Source of the DNA: Pseudomonadota bacterium
GTDB taxonomy: Bacteria > Pseudomonadota > Gammaproteobacteria > Steroidobacterales > Steroidobacteraceae
Length of the DNA stretch: 64,000 nucleotides
Assembly (NCBI GenBank): GCA_023433705.1
Contig: JAEYUC010000065.1
Coordinates: 40,616-104,615, forward strand
Direction: 5' to 3'
Positions 27,068 to 36,717 of this stretch are shown here, in pieces (position 1 is the first letter of the stretch; every line of letters starts with the position of its first letter). A model generated the notes under the pieces. The model was not told the DNA's origin and ran no database searches. It saw only the letters and a list, made by a program, of their open reading frames with translations. The position numbers were made by a program, and so were the translations under genes.

Positions 27068-28636
27068 ATGTCCACCGCCGAGCTCAATACACCGGCCGCT
27101 CCCGCCAGTGCCCGGCTGCCGCGCCAGGTTCCTTACATCATCGGCAACGAGGCCTGCGAACGCTTCAGCTTCTACGGGATGCGCAACATCCTCACGCCGT
27201 TCCTGGTCACCTCACTGCTCTTATATGCGCCGGAGGCCGAACGAGCCGGGATCGCCAAGGACGTGTTCCACTCCTTCGTGATCGGCGTGTACTTCTTCCC
27301 GTTGCTCGGCGGCTGGATCGCCGACCGGTTGTTAGGCAAGTACCGCACGATCCTGTACCTGTCGCTGGTCTACTGCGTGGGGCATGCCTGTCTCGCGGCG
27401 TTCGAGGACAACCGCACCGGCTTCTACACCGGGCTTTTCCTGATCGCGCTCGGTTCCGGCGGCATCAAACCACTCGTCGTTTCGTTCGTCGGCGACCAGT
27501 TCGACCAGTCGAACAAGCACATCGCGAAGGTCGTGTTCGATGCGTTCTACTGGACGATCAACTTCGGATCGTTCTTCGCCTCGCTGCTCATGCCCATCGT
27601 GCTGCGCAAATACGGCGCGGCCTGGGCGTTCGGCATTCCCGGCATCCTGATGTTCATCGCGACCGTAATCTTCTTCATGGGGCGCAAGAAGTACGTGAAC
27701 GTTCCACCCGCGGCCGCCGATCCGCATTCGTTCCTGCGGGTCGCGCACACCGCGCTGTGGTCGCGCGCAGAGGGACAGGGGCGCCCAGGGCTCGTGATCG
27801 CGGGTATCGGCGCCGCACTCGCCGTCGGCGCGCTCGCGATGATGGGATCGCTCGACTTCGTTGCGTCGGTGTGTCTCGCGCTCGTCTTGCTGCTGGCGTT
27901 CGGTGGCACCGGCGCGTACATGCAGCTCGATCGCGCGAACAGCGTTCATCCGCTGGAACAGATCGAAGGCGTGCGCGCGGTGTTGCGCATACTCATCGTG
28001 TTCGCGCTCACGACGCCGTTCTGGTCGCTGTTCGACCAGAAGGCGTCGACGTGGATCCTGCAGGCGGACCAGATGACGAAGCCCGAGTGGTTCTCGTCCG
28101 CGCAGATGCAGGCGCTGAACCCGGCGCTCGTGATGATCCTGATTCCCTTCAACAATCTCGTGCTCTACCCCGCGCTGCGCCGCTTCGGCATCGAGGTGAC
28201 GCAGCTTCGCAAGATGGGCTTCGGCATCGCGTTCTCCGGTCTCGCCTGGATCGCGGCCGGCGCCATACAACTGGCGATCGACGGCGGCGACGCGGTATCG
28301 ATCGTCTGGCAGGTGCTGCCCTATGTGCTGCTGACGTTCGGCGAAGTGCTCGTGTCGGCGACGGGGCTCGAGTTCGCCTACAGCCAGGCGCCGCAATCCA
28401 TGAAGGGCGTGATCATGGCGTTCTGGTACCTGGCGGTGACCATCGGCAACCTCTGGGTGCTGCTGGTCAACGCGACCATTCGCAACGAGGCGGTCATCTC
28501 GCGGGTGGCCAGCACCGGTCTCACCGAGAGCGCATTCCTGATGTTCTTCTTCGCTGCGTTCGCGCTCGTCGTCGCGCTTGCGTTCGCGTGGTATGCGCGT
28601 CGCTATCCGATGCAGGATCACTATCGTTCGGCGTAG
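27068..28636 (+). CDS. POT/PTR family proton-dependent peptide transporter
   Basis: 522 residues from ATG 27068, where GAAGGG sits ten bases upstream; the longer frame begins with TTG 27005. The POT proton-coupling motif appears as GNEACERFSFYGMRN, and the family signature as FDAFYWTINFGSFFASLLMP. About 12-14 hydrophobic spans are visible, and the length is normal. It imports di- and tripeptides with protons across the inner membrane, which fits the many exported peptidases in this window. It stands alone between recQ and a convergent lipoprotein gene 12 bases away. Confidence 0.94.
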   Translation: MSTAELNTPAAPASARLPRQVPYIIGNEACERFSFYGMRNILTPFLVTSLLLYAPEAERAGIAKDVFHSFVIGVYFFPLLGGWIADRLLGKYRTILYLSLVYCVGHACLAAFEDNRTGFYTGLFLIALGSGGIKPLVVSFVGDQFDQSNKHIAKVVFDAFYWTINFGSFFASLLMPIVLRKYGAAWAFGIPGILMFIATVIFFMGRKKYVNVPPAAADPHSFLRVAHTALWSRAEGQGRPGLVIAGIGAALAVGALAMMGSLDFVASVCLALVLLLAFGGTGAYMQLDRANSVHPLEQIEGVRAVLRILIVFALTTPFWSLFDQKASTWILQADQMTKPEWFSSAQMQALNPALVMILIPFNNLVLYPALRRFGIEVTQLRKMGFGIAFSGLAWIAAGAIQLAIDGGDAVSIVWQVLPYVLLTFGEVLVSATGLEFAYSQAPQSMKGVIMAFWYLAVTIGNLWVLLVNATIRNEAVISRVASTGLTESAFLMFFFAAFALVVALAFAWYARRYPMQDHYRSA

Positions 28637-28648
28637 CCCCAGGGATGA

Positions 28649-29107
28649 CTAGTCGGGCCTCTCCACGAGCAGCTCTTCGACGGCCGCGCGTTCCCGCTGG
28701 ACGGCATCGGCTTTTTCGACGGCCAGTTCCGTGTCGCCCTGCCCGTACGCAACCCTGGCCTCAGCGAGTTTCCTGCGCATGGCGTCGAGGCGCTCCCGCA
28801 CCCGTTCGAGCACGTCCGGAGGGAGGCGCTTCAAGGCTTCCGAATCCTCTACGAGATTGTCGATGCGCTGTTCGAGGGAAGCGACGGCTTTCTCGGCTTC
28901 CGGCCGGAGCTCGTCCCATCGTTTCCTTGCGGCGGCCAGGGCCTTCCTGGCCTCGGTGGCGCTTTCGGAGATCCTGGCCTCGGCTTCATCGACCGATGCC
29001 TGGAATTTCCCCCGGGCCTGCTCGAGAGCAGGCCGGGATTCTTCCTCCCTGGAGCAGCCTGCCAGGAAGATGACGCCTGACAACAGCAGCGCGGCCGTCA
29101 GGCGCAT
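28649..29107 (-). CDS. Small coiled-coil lipoprotein of unknown function
   Basis: 152 residues. The lipobox is clear (GVIFLAGC, Cys at residue 18), so it should be acylated and membrane-anchored. The mature protein is almost entirely charged helix, rich in Ala, Glu and Arg with heptad-like spacing (about residues 25-150). This suggests a periplasmic coiled coil that spans or oligomerises. I do not recognise a family. It precedes nothing obvious: it ends 12 bases from the convergent POT gene and starts 40 bases after the end of the DUF805 gene in the same orientation, so the two may be co-transcribed. Confidence 0.75.
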   Translation of the reverse strand: MRLTAALLLSGVIFLAGCSREEESRPALEQARGKFQASVDEAEARISESATEARKALAAARKRWDELRPEAEKAVASLEQRIDNLVEDSEALKRLPPDVLERVRERLDAMRRKLAEARVAYGQGDTELAVEKADAVQRERAAVEELLVERPD

Positions 29108-29147
29108 TCGCGAACGCCCATCACGGTAGATAGTTCGGGACGACTGC

Positions 29148-29651
29148 TCAATATCCCGCGCTCCTCGCCATGTACGCGGGAATGGCGATCGCCGCCAGGA
29201 TTCCGATGATGCAAAGGGCCGGGAACAGGAATCCCAGGATCTTCACGCCCAGGGTATTGGGCGGCGGCGGCAGGCCGTACTTGTTTTCACCGTCGGTGCC
29301 CGGGTTGAAGACCCAGATGAATCCGATCAGCGGAATGATCATGAGCAGGACTGTCCAGCCGTTCCAGTCCATGTCATGGCTGCGCTGTATGGCGACGAGC
29401 ACGCAGAAGACGACCATCGGGACATAAATCACGACCAGCAGAAGCGTCGCCGCCGACTCGCTCGGGTCAAGCAATGCGCCCGCGAACGCGACGATCAGCG
29501 CGGCAATGATGTACGCACCCGTGGTGTAGGCGAGATAACGCAAGCGCCCGATGCGGCCGCTCGCGGCAAACATGCGTACTTCCTGGTATTCCTGCTCGGA
29601 CGCGATATCGCTGACGGCGGCTCGCGGGGGCGTATACGGATTGCTGGACAT
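29148..29651 (-). CDS. DUF805 family membrane protein
   Basis: 167 residues with a strong ribosome site (GAGGGAGAG). After a cytoplasmic start (about 1-35) the DUF805 pattern is visible: ASGRIGRLRYLAY, two spans, RSHDMDWNGW, a third span, and FNPGTDGENKYGLPPPP. A further C-terminal hydrophobic segment (about 135-160) with a pilin-like ILAAIAIPAY run follows, which is longer than the minimal DUF805 and may be an appended membrane anchor. DUF805 proteins are inner-membrane proteins with no settled function, often linked to envelope stress or phage resistance in databases. It probably forms one unit with the downstream lipoprotein. Confidence 0.85.
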   Translation of the reverse strand: MSSNPYTPPRAAVSDIASEQEYQEVRMFAASGRIGRLRYLAYTTGAYIIAALIVAFAGALLDPSESAATLLLVVIYVPMVVFCVLVAIQRSHDMDWNGWTVLLMIIPLIGFIWVFNPGTDGENKYGLPPPPNTLGVKILGFLFPALCIIGILAAIAIPAYMARSAGY

Positions 29652-29788
29652 GGCTCTCCCTCGATCTCGTGGATGTTCTTGTTGTGCGGACCGGTCGTGG
29701 TGCGTGACACCCGGCCGGCTGACGCAGCTTACACCTTTCTACCGCCTGCCAACCGCCCCGCGGCGTGGAAAGTTAGTCGCCTCGCTAC

Positions 29789-31279
29789 TCAGCCGGCTTC
29801 CGGATCGATGTTCGCATTGCGCCGGAACAGGTTCGCCGGGTCGTACTTGCGCTTGAGCGCCACCAGCCGGGCGAAATTGTCGCCGTAGGTCGCGCGCACA
29901 CGCTGCTGCGGATCGTCCGCGGCCAGCGTGTTCACGTAGAACCCCTTGGTGTATGGCGCGAGCCGTTCGAACGTGGCGCGTGCCCAGCGCAGGTTCGCTT
30001 CCGAAGCCGCCGCGTCGCGCGGATCCTTCCAGGAGCTCTGCACGATGAGCGTGGCGCGAGCGTCGCGATTCCAGAAAGCCGTGGCGTCGCGCGCGACCCG
30101 GTTGAATGCGCCGGCGCAGTCGCCCGTGAACACGATGCGCGCACCGGGCGGATCGGCGGATTCCATCGCCTCGACGGCGGTATCGATCAGCTCCGGCGTG
30201 ATGCTCGTGAGGAACCCGGAGCGCTCGTAGTAACCGTCACCGTGCGGCGAGCCGCGATCCTGGGCCGACTGCAGCTCGATGTAGCTGGCCGGCCGCAGCG
30301 CATCCACGACGGGGCCGAACCGCCGCAGTGGTTTGACGACCTCTTCGGCATTCTCCGGGGCACCGCTGTAGCAGACGGAAAACGCCAGCGCCTTCCCGAC
30401 CTGCGGCAGGTTACCGAGCATCGTGTCGATGAACAGCTCATCGGGCTTGCGCTCGGAAAATTCCGCGAGGAAACGCAGCAGTTCCTTCGCCTGGGCGAGT
30501 GGATAGACCAACACGCCGCCGTACATTCCTGGTGACACGGGATGAAGCTGATATTCGAAGGAAGTCACCACGCCGAAATTGCCGCCGCCGCCCTGCAACC
30601 CCCACAAGAGATCGCGGCTCTCTTCCTTGCTGGTGCGCACATATTTGCCAGCGGCCGTGATCACGTCCGCGGCGCGCAGGTTGTCGCTCGAGAGGCCGAA
30701 GCGCGGCGTGAGCCGGCCGAAACCACCGCCCAGCGTCAGGCCTGCGGCGCCGGTGTGCGAAACGCGGCCGGCGGGCGTCGCCAGGCCGAAAGCCTGCGCC
30801 TCGCGATCGAGATCGCCTAACAGGGAGCCGGCTTCGACGCGCGCCGTGCGCGCGATCGGGTCCACGCGCACGGCGCGCATGTTCGACAGGTCGATCATCA
30901 GGCCACCGTCGCAAACGGACTGCCCCGACAGGCTGTGCCCTCCGGCGCGCACCGCGATCAGCACGTCGTGGTCGCGGGCGAAGTTCACGGCCTGCACGAC
31001 GTCCGCCGCGCCGGCGCATCGGACGATGAGCGCCGGCCGGCGATCGAACGCGCCGTTCCAGATTCGCCGCGCCTGCTCGTAACCTTCCTCGCCGGCCGTC
31101 AGTAGTTGGCCGCGGATGGCGCCGCGCAATTCGTCGATGTCACGGCCGCCGAGCACGAGTTGCTTGCCCGTTCTGCCGACCGCCGGCGTGTCCGCGGTCG
31201 CGGCGAGCGATCGCCGTGCCGGCAGCAGCGTTGCCGCGCCGGCGGATAGGACCGAGGTGACGAAGGTTCTGCGCCGCAT
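29789..31279 (-). CDS. Tat-exported FAD-linked oxidase (berberine-bridge type)
   Basis: 496 residues from ATG 31279, which follows a near-perfect GGAGG site seven bases upstream. The N-terminus is Tat-like (MRRRTFVTS, hydrophobic core, cleavage after about residue 27). An FAD_binding_4 domain follows (about 60-230), with AVRAGGHSLSGQSV holding the histidine that covalently binds FAD. The second, cysteine attachment site of the bicovalent subgroup is absent (GRVSHTGAAGLTLGGGFG instead). A substrate domain and a C-terminal BBE segment (KRKYDPANLFRRNANI) complete it. Such enzymes oxidise sugars or alkaloid-like alcohols using oxygen. It is divergent from the DUF1579-like gene. Confidence 0.9.
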   Translation of the reverse strand: MRRRTFVTSVLSAGAATLLPARRSLAATADTPAVGRTGKQLVLGGRDIDELRGAIRGQLLTAGEEGYEQARRIWNGAFDRRPALIVRCAGAADVVQAVNFARDHDVLIAVRAGGHSLSGQSVCDGGLMIDLSNMRAVRVDPIARTARVEAGSLLGDLDREAQAFGLATPAGRVSHTGAAGLTLGGGFGRLTPRFGLSSDNLRAADVITAAGKYVRTSKEESRDLLWGLQGGGGNFGVVTSFEYQLHPVSPGMYGGVLVYPLAQAKELLRFLAEFSERKPDELFIDTMLGNLPQVGKALAFSVCYSGAPENAEEVVKPLRRFGPVVDALRPASYIELQSAQDRGSPHGDGYYERSGFLTSITPELIDTAVEAMESADPPGARIVFTGDCAGAFNRVARDATAFWNRDARATLIVQSSWKDPRDAAASEANLRWARATFERLAPYTKGFYVNTLAADDPQQRVRATYGDNFARLVALKRKYDPANLFRRNANIDPEAG

Positions 31280-31446
31280 GGGTGACCTCCCGGGGGCGTA
31301 TTGTTGTTCCCGCGGAGGCTCGATTGTCCACTCGAATCGCGCGCCAGGGGTCGTTGCGTGGCGGCCGAGCCCTCCCTCGGCTAGCCTTTCCGTGCCGCTG
31401 AGCCGACACCGTCGGTACATCGTGAAAACGCACGGAGGAGAAGGCC

Positions 31447-32007
31447 ATGAAAACCTGGGCTCGCACACTCATCGCAATGTTCGGCTGCGCGATCTTCGCG
31501 CCCGTGCTCTTCTCCGCGGACCTTCCGCCCGAATTCACGAAGCGCGGCGCGCCAAGCGACTTCGATTTCGAGATCGGCACGTGGAAGACCCACCTCAAGC
31601 GCCTGACCAAGCCGCTCACCGGCTCCGGCACCTGGGTCGAATACGAAGGCACGACGGTTGTCAGGAAGGTGTGGGACGGCCGGGCCAATCTCGTCGAGCT
31701 GGACGTCACCGGACCCGCGGGCCAGATCGAGGCGCTGAGCCTCAGACTCTTCAATCCGGAGACGCGCCAGTGGAGTCTCAACTTCGCGAACGCGCGCGGC
31801 GGCGTCATGGCGGCGCCGGCGCTGGGCGGATTCGGCAACGGGCGTGGCGAGTTCTACAACTACGACACGCTGGACGGACGCGAAATCCTGGTGCGCTTCG
31901 TGATCTCCGATATCACGCCCAGGTCGTGCCGCTTCGAGCAGGCATTCTCGGCCGACGGCGGCAAGACGTGGGAGGTCAACTGGATCGCGGTGGATACGCG
32001 GGACTGA
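31447..32007 (+). CDS. Secreted DUF1579-like protein
   Basis: 186 residues, ATG 31447 with GAGGAG upstream. A signal peptide spans about residues 1-23. The mature part begins with the FDFEIGTWKTH pattern of DUF1579 and related lipocalin-like beta-barrels, followed by GSGTWVEYEGTTVVRKVWDG and alternate strands to the C-terminus (FSADGGKTWEVNWIAVD). Such proteins are small secreted or periplasmic barrels of unknown ligand. It is convergent with the DUF1593 gene, 21 bases away. Confidence 0.75.
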   Translation: MKTWARTLIAMFGCAIFAPVLFSADLPPEFTKRGAPSDFDFEIGTWKTHLKRLTKPLTGSGTWVEYEGTTVVRKVWDGRANLVELDVTGPAGQIEALSLRLFNPETRQWSLNFANARGGVMAAPALGGFGNGRGEFYNYDTLDGREILVRFVISDITPRSCRFEQAFSADGGKTWEVNWIAVDTRD

Positions 32008-32028
32008 CTATTTTCCGTCGCGAGGTGA

Positions 32029-33480
32029 CTACGGATCGATCGTGACGATGACCCGCTCGTAGCGGGTGAGCGCCGGAGACCCCTTGTCCGTGACCTCGAG
32101 GATGAAGTGCGCGGTCTCGCGTTTCGTCACCCTGGGCGCGATGAATACACGCCGGCTCAGATTGTCGGCGCCGCGCATCTCGACGGATTCCTTCCAGCTA
32201 CCCGCCTCCGGGTAGTGATACCAGCGGTAGCTCAGACTGTCGCCGTCCGGATCGGTGCTGGCGGCGGCGTCCAGCGTGACGTGCTCGCCGGACCGCGCCG
32301 GGATGGCGTTGCCGTGGCGCAGGCGCGGCACCGGCGGATGATTGGCGTCGCGCGGCGACTGGACGGTCCAGTCCATGCGCGCGGCGAAGTCGTTCTGGAT
32401 TGCCACTCGCCAGCGCCAGACAGTTTCGCGATATCCGGTCGAGGACTGGTCACCCGGTTTCGCGGCCCGGCCATGCTCGGGCGCGACATCGGGCGTCACT
32501 TTATCGAGGGCGTTCGTCCAGATGGCGCGAGTCTCGGGCTCCACCGGCACACCGCCCGTGAATCCCTTCGTGTCGATCGACTCGAGCCCGGGTAGATAGA
32601 GCTCGTACCGGCCTCCCCAGCCACCCCACTCCGGATGTTCCGGCGCGTTGAGGCCGTTCGGGATCAGGGACAGGTAAGCCGGCGTATCGCCTTCCATCGA
32701 GTACGCGACGTCCGGATACATCGCGCCGAGGGGACCATGCCCCTGCTGGATGTGTTCCGCGAGCCAGCGATTGGCGATGACCTGGTTGATCGGATGATCG
32801 CCGAGACCCGGCACGACGAAATGGATGCCGGTCCACGTCGCGCCACCGTATCCGCCGGGGCTCACGATGTAGAACAGGCCCGGGAATTCGCTGCGGATCC
32901 ACGCGCCGCTGTCGTCCTGGTCGGAGATCGTGTAGACGCGCAGTTTTGCGACCGCTTTCGCCGCCGCATCCGCACCCTGCGTCTCCCGTAACGTAAACAG
33001 CGCCTGCGCCAGGGTGTTCGCCCCACCCCAGACCGAGACCCACAGCGGCCGTGGGTCGCGCGACTCGAGCGCCTTCAGGATGAGCCGCGAGCCCGCGGTG
33101 TCCTTCCCCTTTCCCACCCCCGCCATGCCGTAGACGGGCTGCCCTTCCGCGACGAGCTTGCGCAACTCGTTCGTCGGCGGATATCCCGACGCGTGGTGCA
33201 GAAGATTGGCGCGCACCTTGTCATACGCGTCGAGCACGGCGCGAATGCTGTCCGGGTGGATCTCTTCGCGCATGTGAGTGGAAGTGGTCGCGACGAGGCC
33301 CTCGATGTCGATCTCGTTCGAGTACAACAGCAGCCGCACCAGCGACTGCGTGTCATCGGGATCGGCCTCTATGTCGGTGAGCACCAGCAGGCGTGACCTG
33401 TTCGCTGGCGAATCCTGCGCCTGGAGCTGCGGTGAGAGCACGGCCAGAAATGCGACAAGGACGGCCAACATGTTCTTCAT
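32029..33480 (-). CDS. Secreted DUF1593 (Sde182-like) protein
   Basis: 483 residues from ATG 33480, selected because a signal peptide (KNMLAVLVAFLAVLSPQLQA) follows. The main domain resembles nucleoside hydrolases: VLTDIEADPDDTQSLVRLLL carries an Asp cluster like the calcium site of that family, with VWGGANTLAQAL further on. The C-terminal ~110 residues are an Ig-like fold (DAAASTDPDGDSLSYRWY) like that reported in the cellulose-binding Sde182 protein family. The actual substrate of DUF1593 is not established; cellulose binding and hydrolysis of a glycoside are both possible. It is divergent from the S9 peptidase gene. Confidence 0.85.
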   Translation of the reverse strand: MKNMLAVLVAFLAVLSPQLQAQDSPANRSRLLVLTDIEADPDDTQSLVRLLLYSNEIDIEGLVATTSTHMREEIHPDSIRAVLDAYDKVRANLLHHASGYPPTNELRKLVAEGQPVYGMAGVGKGKDTAGSRLILKALESRDPRPLWVSVWGGANTLAQALFTLRETQGADAAAKAVAKLRVYTISDQDDSGAWIRSEFPGLFYIVSPGGYGGATWTGIHFVVPGLGDHPINQVIANRWLAEHIQQGHGPLGAMYPDVAYSMEGDTPAYLSLIPNGLNAPEHPEWGGWGGRYELYLPGLESIDTKGFTGGVPVEPETRAIWTNALDKVTPDVAPEHGRAAKPGDQSSTGYRETVWRWRVAIQNDFAARMDWTVQSPRDANHPPVPRLRHGNAIPARSGEHVTLDAAASTDPDGDSLSYRWYHYPEAGSWKESVEMRGADNLSRRVFIAPRVTKRETAHFILEVTDKGSPALTRYERVIVTIDP

Positions 33481-33717
33481 GTCGATGATCGTATCGCAGT
33501 CGGTGACCGGCGTGCCCGGCGGTGCTCTCCCCACTTTTTACACCGGCACCGCTGTCCCCAGTCCGAATCGGAAATTGATATCGCGCCTGGGGTGTTTACC
33601 TATCTATATGCGTGTCGGCGGACCTAACTTCAGGGCAACGGTGGCGGAGCACGCCGGCCTCGGTTAGCCTCGTCCGATCGCCGGGAGCGGCGCTCGAGCG
33701 CCGTGAGGGAGGCCGGG

Positions 33718-35739
33718 ATGAAAGTTGCGGGATTCTCGATGACATTGCTCGCGTGCATGTTGTGCGCGCGGGCCGGCGCCCAACCACCACCGGTCGAGGC
33801 CTATGGGCGGCTTCCCGCCATCCACGACGTGAGAATGTCCCCTGACGGCAAGCGGGTGGCGGTTGCGGTCTCCGCGCATGACCGCGGCGGCGACGTGTCG
33901 CTCGACGTCGACGTTTTTCGCATCATCAATCTCGAGTCCGGCACGATCGAGCACACCGTCGCCCCGCCCGACGGCGCGAAGCTGCGCAGCGTGGGATGGG
34001 CCGACGACGGGCGTCCTTACTACACGGCCAGCGCCGCGATGGACGTGATGAAGATGATCGTGAGCTGGGATGGTCCGCGGCCGGCCGGGCCGCTCGCGAC
34101 CTTCTGGCGACTCTACGTGTACTCGCTCGACAAGCGCCAATCGACTCTGCTGATGGGCGCGAAGGACTTCGTCGGCAACAGCAGTCTCGTATACCTCACC
34201 GCCCCGATCGTGGACGATCCCGGTTTCGGCCGAATGATTGCTTACGGCGCCTCGGTCGGAGTCGGCGCTCCGCGGCCCAAACTCGCCGTATATCGCGTCA
34301 ATCTGGACAAGGGCACCGCATCGCTTCAAACGGCCGGCAACTCGCAGACGGCCGAGTTCCTCATCGACGAGAAAGGAAATATCGCCGCGCGCGTGGACAT
34401 CAACGATCGCCGCGACAGGTGGCGTCTGCATGTTTACGAGGATGGCAAGGATCGCCTGCTGCTCGAGGATGTGTCGGAGATGGGCATGCCCCTCAATCTC
34501 TATCCTCCGCTGGCCGACGGTCGACTGGTCGGCGTCGACCCGCACGAGAACGGCGCGCGCGATACCGTGCTCGCGATCGACCGGCGCAGCGGAGAGAAGA
34601 CGCCGCTCTACAAGACCGACGGGAGTGACGTCGCCCCCATCCGCGACGCCTGGATGTTCCGTACCGTGGGTGTCCGCTGGGTCGAGGATCTGCCGAAGCA
34701 ATTCTTCTTCGATGCGCAGCTCCAGGAGATCTACACGGCCGTTCAGCCGCTGTTCGAGAGTGGCTACGTCCTGTTGACGAGCTGGTCGCGCGACCGCGGC
34801 CGGGTCGTCGTGTTCGGCGAGCGAGCCGGCGATGCCGGCGCTTATTACGTCTACGAAACCGCGACCGGCAAGATGCGCTCGATCGGCCAGCAATATCCGA
34901 CGCTTTCGACGGCCGAAAGCCTGGGTGACCGGCGTGCCATCCGCTACACGGCGCGTGACGGCACTCCGGTCCCGGCCTACCTGACACTGCCGGCTGGAGT
35001 CGCCCCGAAGAAGCTTCCGCTCGTGCTGCTCGTGCACGGCGGGCCACACTCGCGCGACATCTTCACATTCGACTGGTGGGCGAGTTTCCTCGCCTCGCGC
35101 GGCTACGCCGTGCTGCAGCCCAACTTCCGAGGCTCGACAGGATACGGATACGCCTGGTTCGACGCGGGCCGCGGGGGCTGGGGCACGGGCGTCATGCAGA
35201 CCGATGTCGAAGACGGTGTCGCGGCGATGATCAAGAGCGGCATGGCCGATCCGTCTCGAGTCTGCATCATGGGCGGCTCGTATGGCGGCTACTCCGCGCT
35301 TGCGGGCGTCGTCCTGACACCCGAGCGATACACTTGCGCCGTGAGCGTCAATGGATTGAGCGATCCGGAGCGGTTGTTCAGCGAGGCTCACCGCGGTGGC
35401 AAACACCAGATGATCGCCGAGTGGTGGCGACGTTCGATGGGCGAGGACAAGGACCATTTGCGCAATGTCTCGCCGATGCGCCATGCCGAGGCGGTGAAAG
35501 CGCCCGTGCTGATCCTGCACGGCGAGAACGACACGGTCGTCGAAGTCGAACAGTCCCGATCGATGGCCGACAAGCTCAAACGCGCCGGCAAGCAGGTGCG
35601 CTACGTCGAGATGAAAGGCGACGATCATTGGCTTTCGACCGGGCCGACGCGCACGCAGATGCTCAAGGAGATAGAAGCGTTCCTCTCCGAGAATCTCGCC
35701 GGGAAAACCGGGGCCAGCCAGGTCGAAGCCGGACGTTGA
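33718..35739 (+). CDS. Secreted S9 family prolyl oligopeptidase-like serine peptidase
   Basis: 673 residues from ATG 33718, with GAGGGAGG five bases upstream; a GTG at 33703 would add five residues. A signal peptide covers residues 1-22. An N-terminal beta-propeller (about 30-400) precedes the alpha/beta hydrolase domain. The catalytic triad is visible: Ser521 in MGGSYGGYSALAG, Asp605 in LHGENDTVVE, and His637 in GDDHWLS. This arrangement fits acylaminoacyl-peptidase or dipeptidyl-peptidase-like S9C enzymes that cleave oligopeptides. It heads a two-gene unit with the ThuA gene 13 bases downstream. Confidence 0.93.
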   Translation: MKVAGFSMTLLACMLCARAGAQPPPVEAYGRLPAIHDVRMSPDGKRVAVAVSAHDRGGDVSLDVDVFRIINLESGTIEHTVAPPDGAKLRSVGWADDGRPYYTASAAMDVMKMIVSWDGPRPAGPLATFWRLYVYSLDKRQSTLLMGAKDFVGNSSLVYLTAPIVDDPGFGRMIAYGASVGVGAPRPKLAVYRVNLDKGTASLQTAGNSQTAEFLIDEKGNIAARVDINDRRDRWRLHVYEDGKDRLLLEDVSEMGMPLNLYPPLADGRLVGVDPHENGARDTVLAIDRRSGEKTPLYKTDGSDVAPIRDAWMFRTVGVRWVEDLPKQFFFDAQLQEIYTAVQPLFESGYVLLTSWSRDRGRVVVFGERAGDAGAYYVYETATGKMRSIGQQYPTLSTAESLGDRRAIRYTARDGTPVPAYLTLPAGVAPKKLPLVLLVHGGPHSRDIFTFDWWASFLASRGYAVLQPNFRGSTGYGYAWFDAGRGGWGTGVMQTDVEDGVAAMIKSGMADPSRVCIMGGSYGGYSALAGVVLTPERYTCAVSVNGLSDPERLFSEAHRGGKHQMIAEWWRRSMGEDKDHLRNVSPMRHAEAVKAPVLILHGENDTVVEVEQSRSMADKLKRAGKQVRYVEMKGDDHWLSTGPTRTQMLKEIEAFLSENLAGKTGASQVEAGR

Positions 35740-35752
35740 TACCATCGGGCCA

Positions 35753-36697
35753 ATGTCACTCCGGTTCCCTGCGACGCTGATCGCTTTCCTGGCCTTCGCA
35801 TTTCCTCCCACCCACGCGGCGGAGGTGGAACGCCCCGTTCGCGTGTTGATCGTCGACGGCTTCAGCAATCACGACTGGCGCCTCACTACCCGGTCGATAC
35901 GCGCGATCATCGAGCCGACGGGCCTCTTTGCCGTGGACGTATCGAGCTCGCCCCCAACCGCGGATTCGCCCGGATGGGACGAATGGCGACCGGACTTCTC
36001 CGCCTACGATGTCGTCATCCAGAACTGCAACGACATCAACGGCGGACCAGCGTGGCCGGAACCGGTGCGCGCTGCGTTCGAGAAATTCGTGCGCCTGGGC
36101 GGCGGGGTATACGTCTGGCACTCCGGCAACAATGCCTTCGCGGATTGGCCGGCCTATGACGACATCATCGGCATCGGCTGGCGCAAGAAGAGTTCGGGCA
36201 CGGCGCTCGCGGTATCGGACGATGGCGAGATCCTGAGAATTCCGCCTGGCGAAGGAGAGGATACGGGGCACGGCAAGCGGTTCGATGCGCTCGTCGTGCG
36301 CCGCGGTGAACATCCCATCCATCGAGGTTTGCCGCGCGCGTGGCGTGCCGCGGACATCGAGGTCTATTACCACGTGCGCGGCCCGGCCAAAAACGTCGAC
36401 GTCATCTCCCATGCGCGCGAGCCGCACACCAATCTCAACTGGCCCATCGAGTGGACCGTGAGCTACGGAGAAGGCCGCGTCTACACCTCCACGCTGGGAC
36501 ACGTGTGGAAAGGCGATGTGCAACCGGTGACCGTGCGCGATGCGGGCGTACAGACGCTGCTCGTCAGGGCGCTGCAGTGGTTAGCCCGCAGGCCGGTCAC
36601 CTGGCCGGTGCCGGAGGATTTTCCCACCGCCGAATCGACTTCCGTTCGGGGCGAGCTGCCCGCCCTCTCCGACGACTCCCGGGAGTCGCGACGATGA
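35753..36697 (+). CDS. Secreted ThuA-domain protein
   Basis: 314 residues. A signal peptide (about 1-22, ending HAAE) is followed by the ThuA fold, a class I glutamine amidotransferase-like domain: VLIVDGFSNHDWRLTTRSI, YDVVIQNCND, FVRLGGGVYVWHSGNNAF and EWTVSYGEGRVYTSTLGHVW. ThuA proteins take part in trehalose, sucrose and other disaccharide use and are thought to process oxidised sugars, but the reaction is unsettled. The signal peptide puts this one outside the cytoplasm. The short gap to the S9 gene suggests co-expression. Confidence 0.85.
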   Translation: MSLRFPATLIAFLAFAFPPTHAAEVERPVRVLIVDGFSNHDWRLTTRSIRAIIEPTGLFAVDVSSSPPTADSPGWDEWRPDFSAYDVVIQNCNDINGGPAWPEPVRAAFEKFVRLGGGVYVWHSGNNAFADWPAYDDIIGIGWRKKSSGTALAVSDDGEILRIPPGEGEDTGHGKRFDALVVRRGEHPIHRGLPRAWRAADIEVYYHVRGPAKNVDVISHAREPHTNLNWPIEWTVSYGEGRVYTSTLGHVWKGDVQPVTVRDAGVQTLLVRALQWLARRPVTWPVPEDFPTAESTSVRGELPALSDDSRESRR

Positions 36698-36717
36698 CCA
36701 CGGATTCCCGTGCGTTC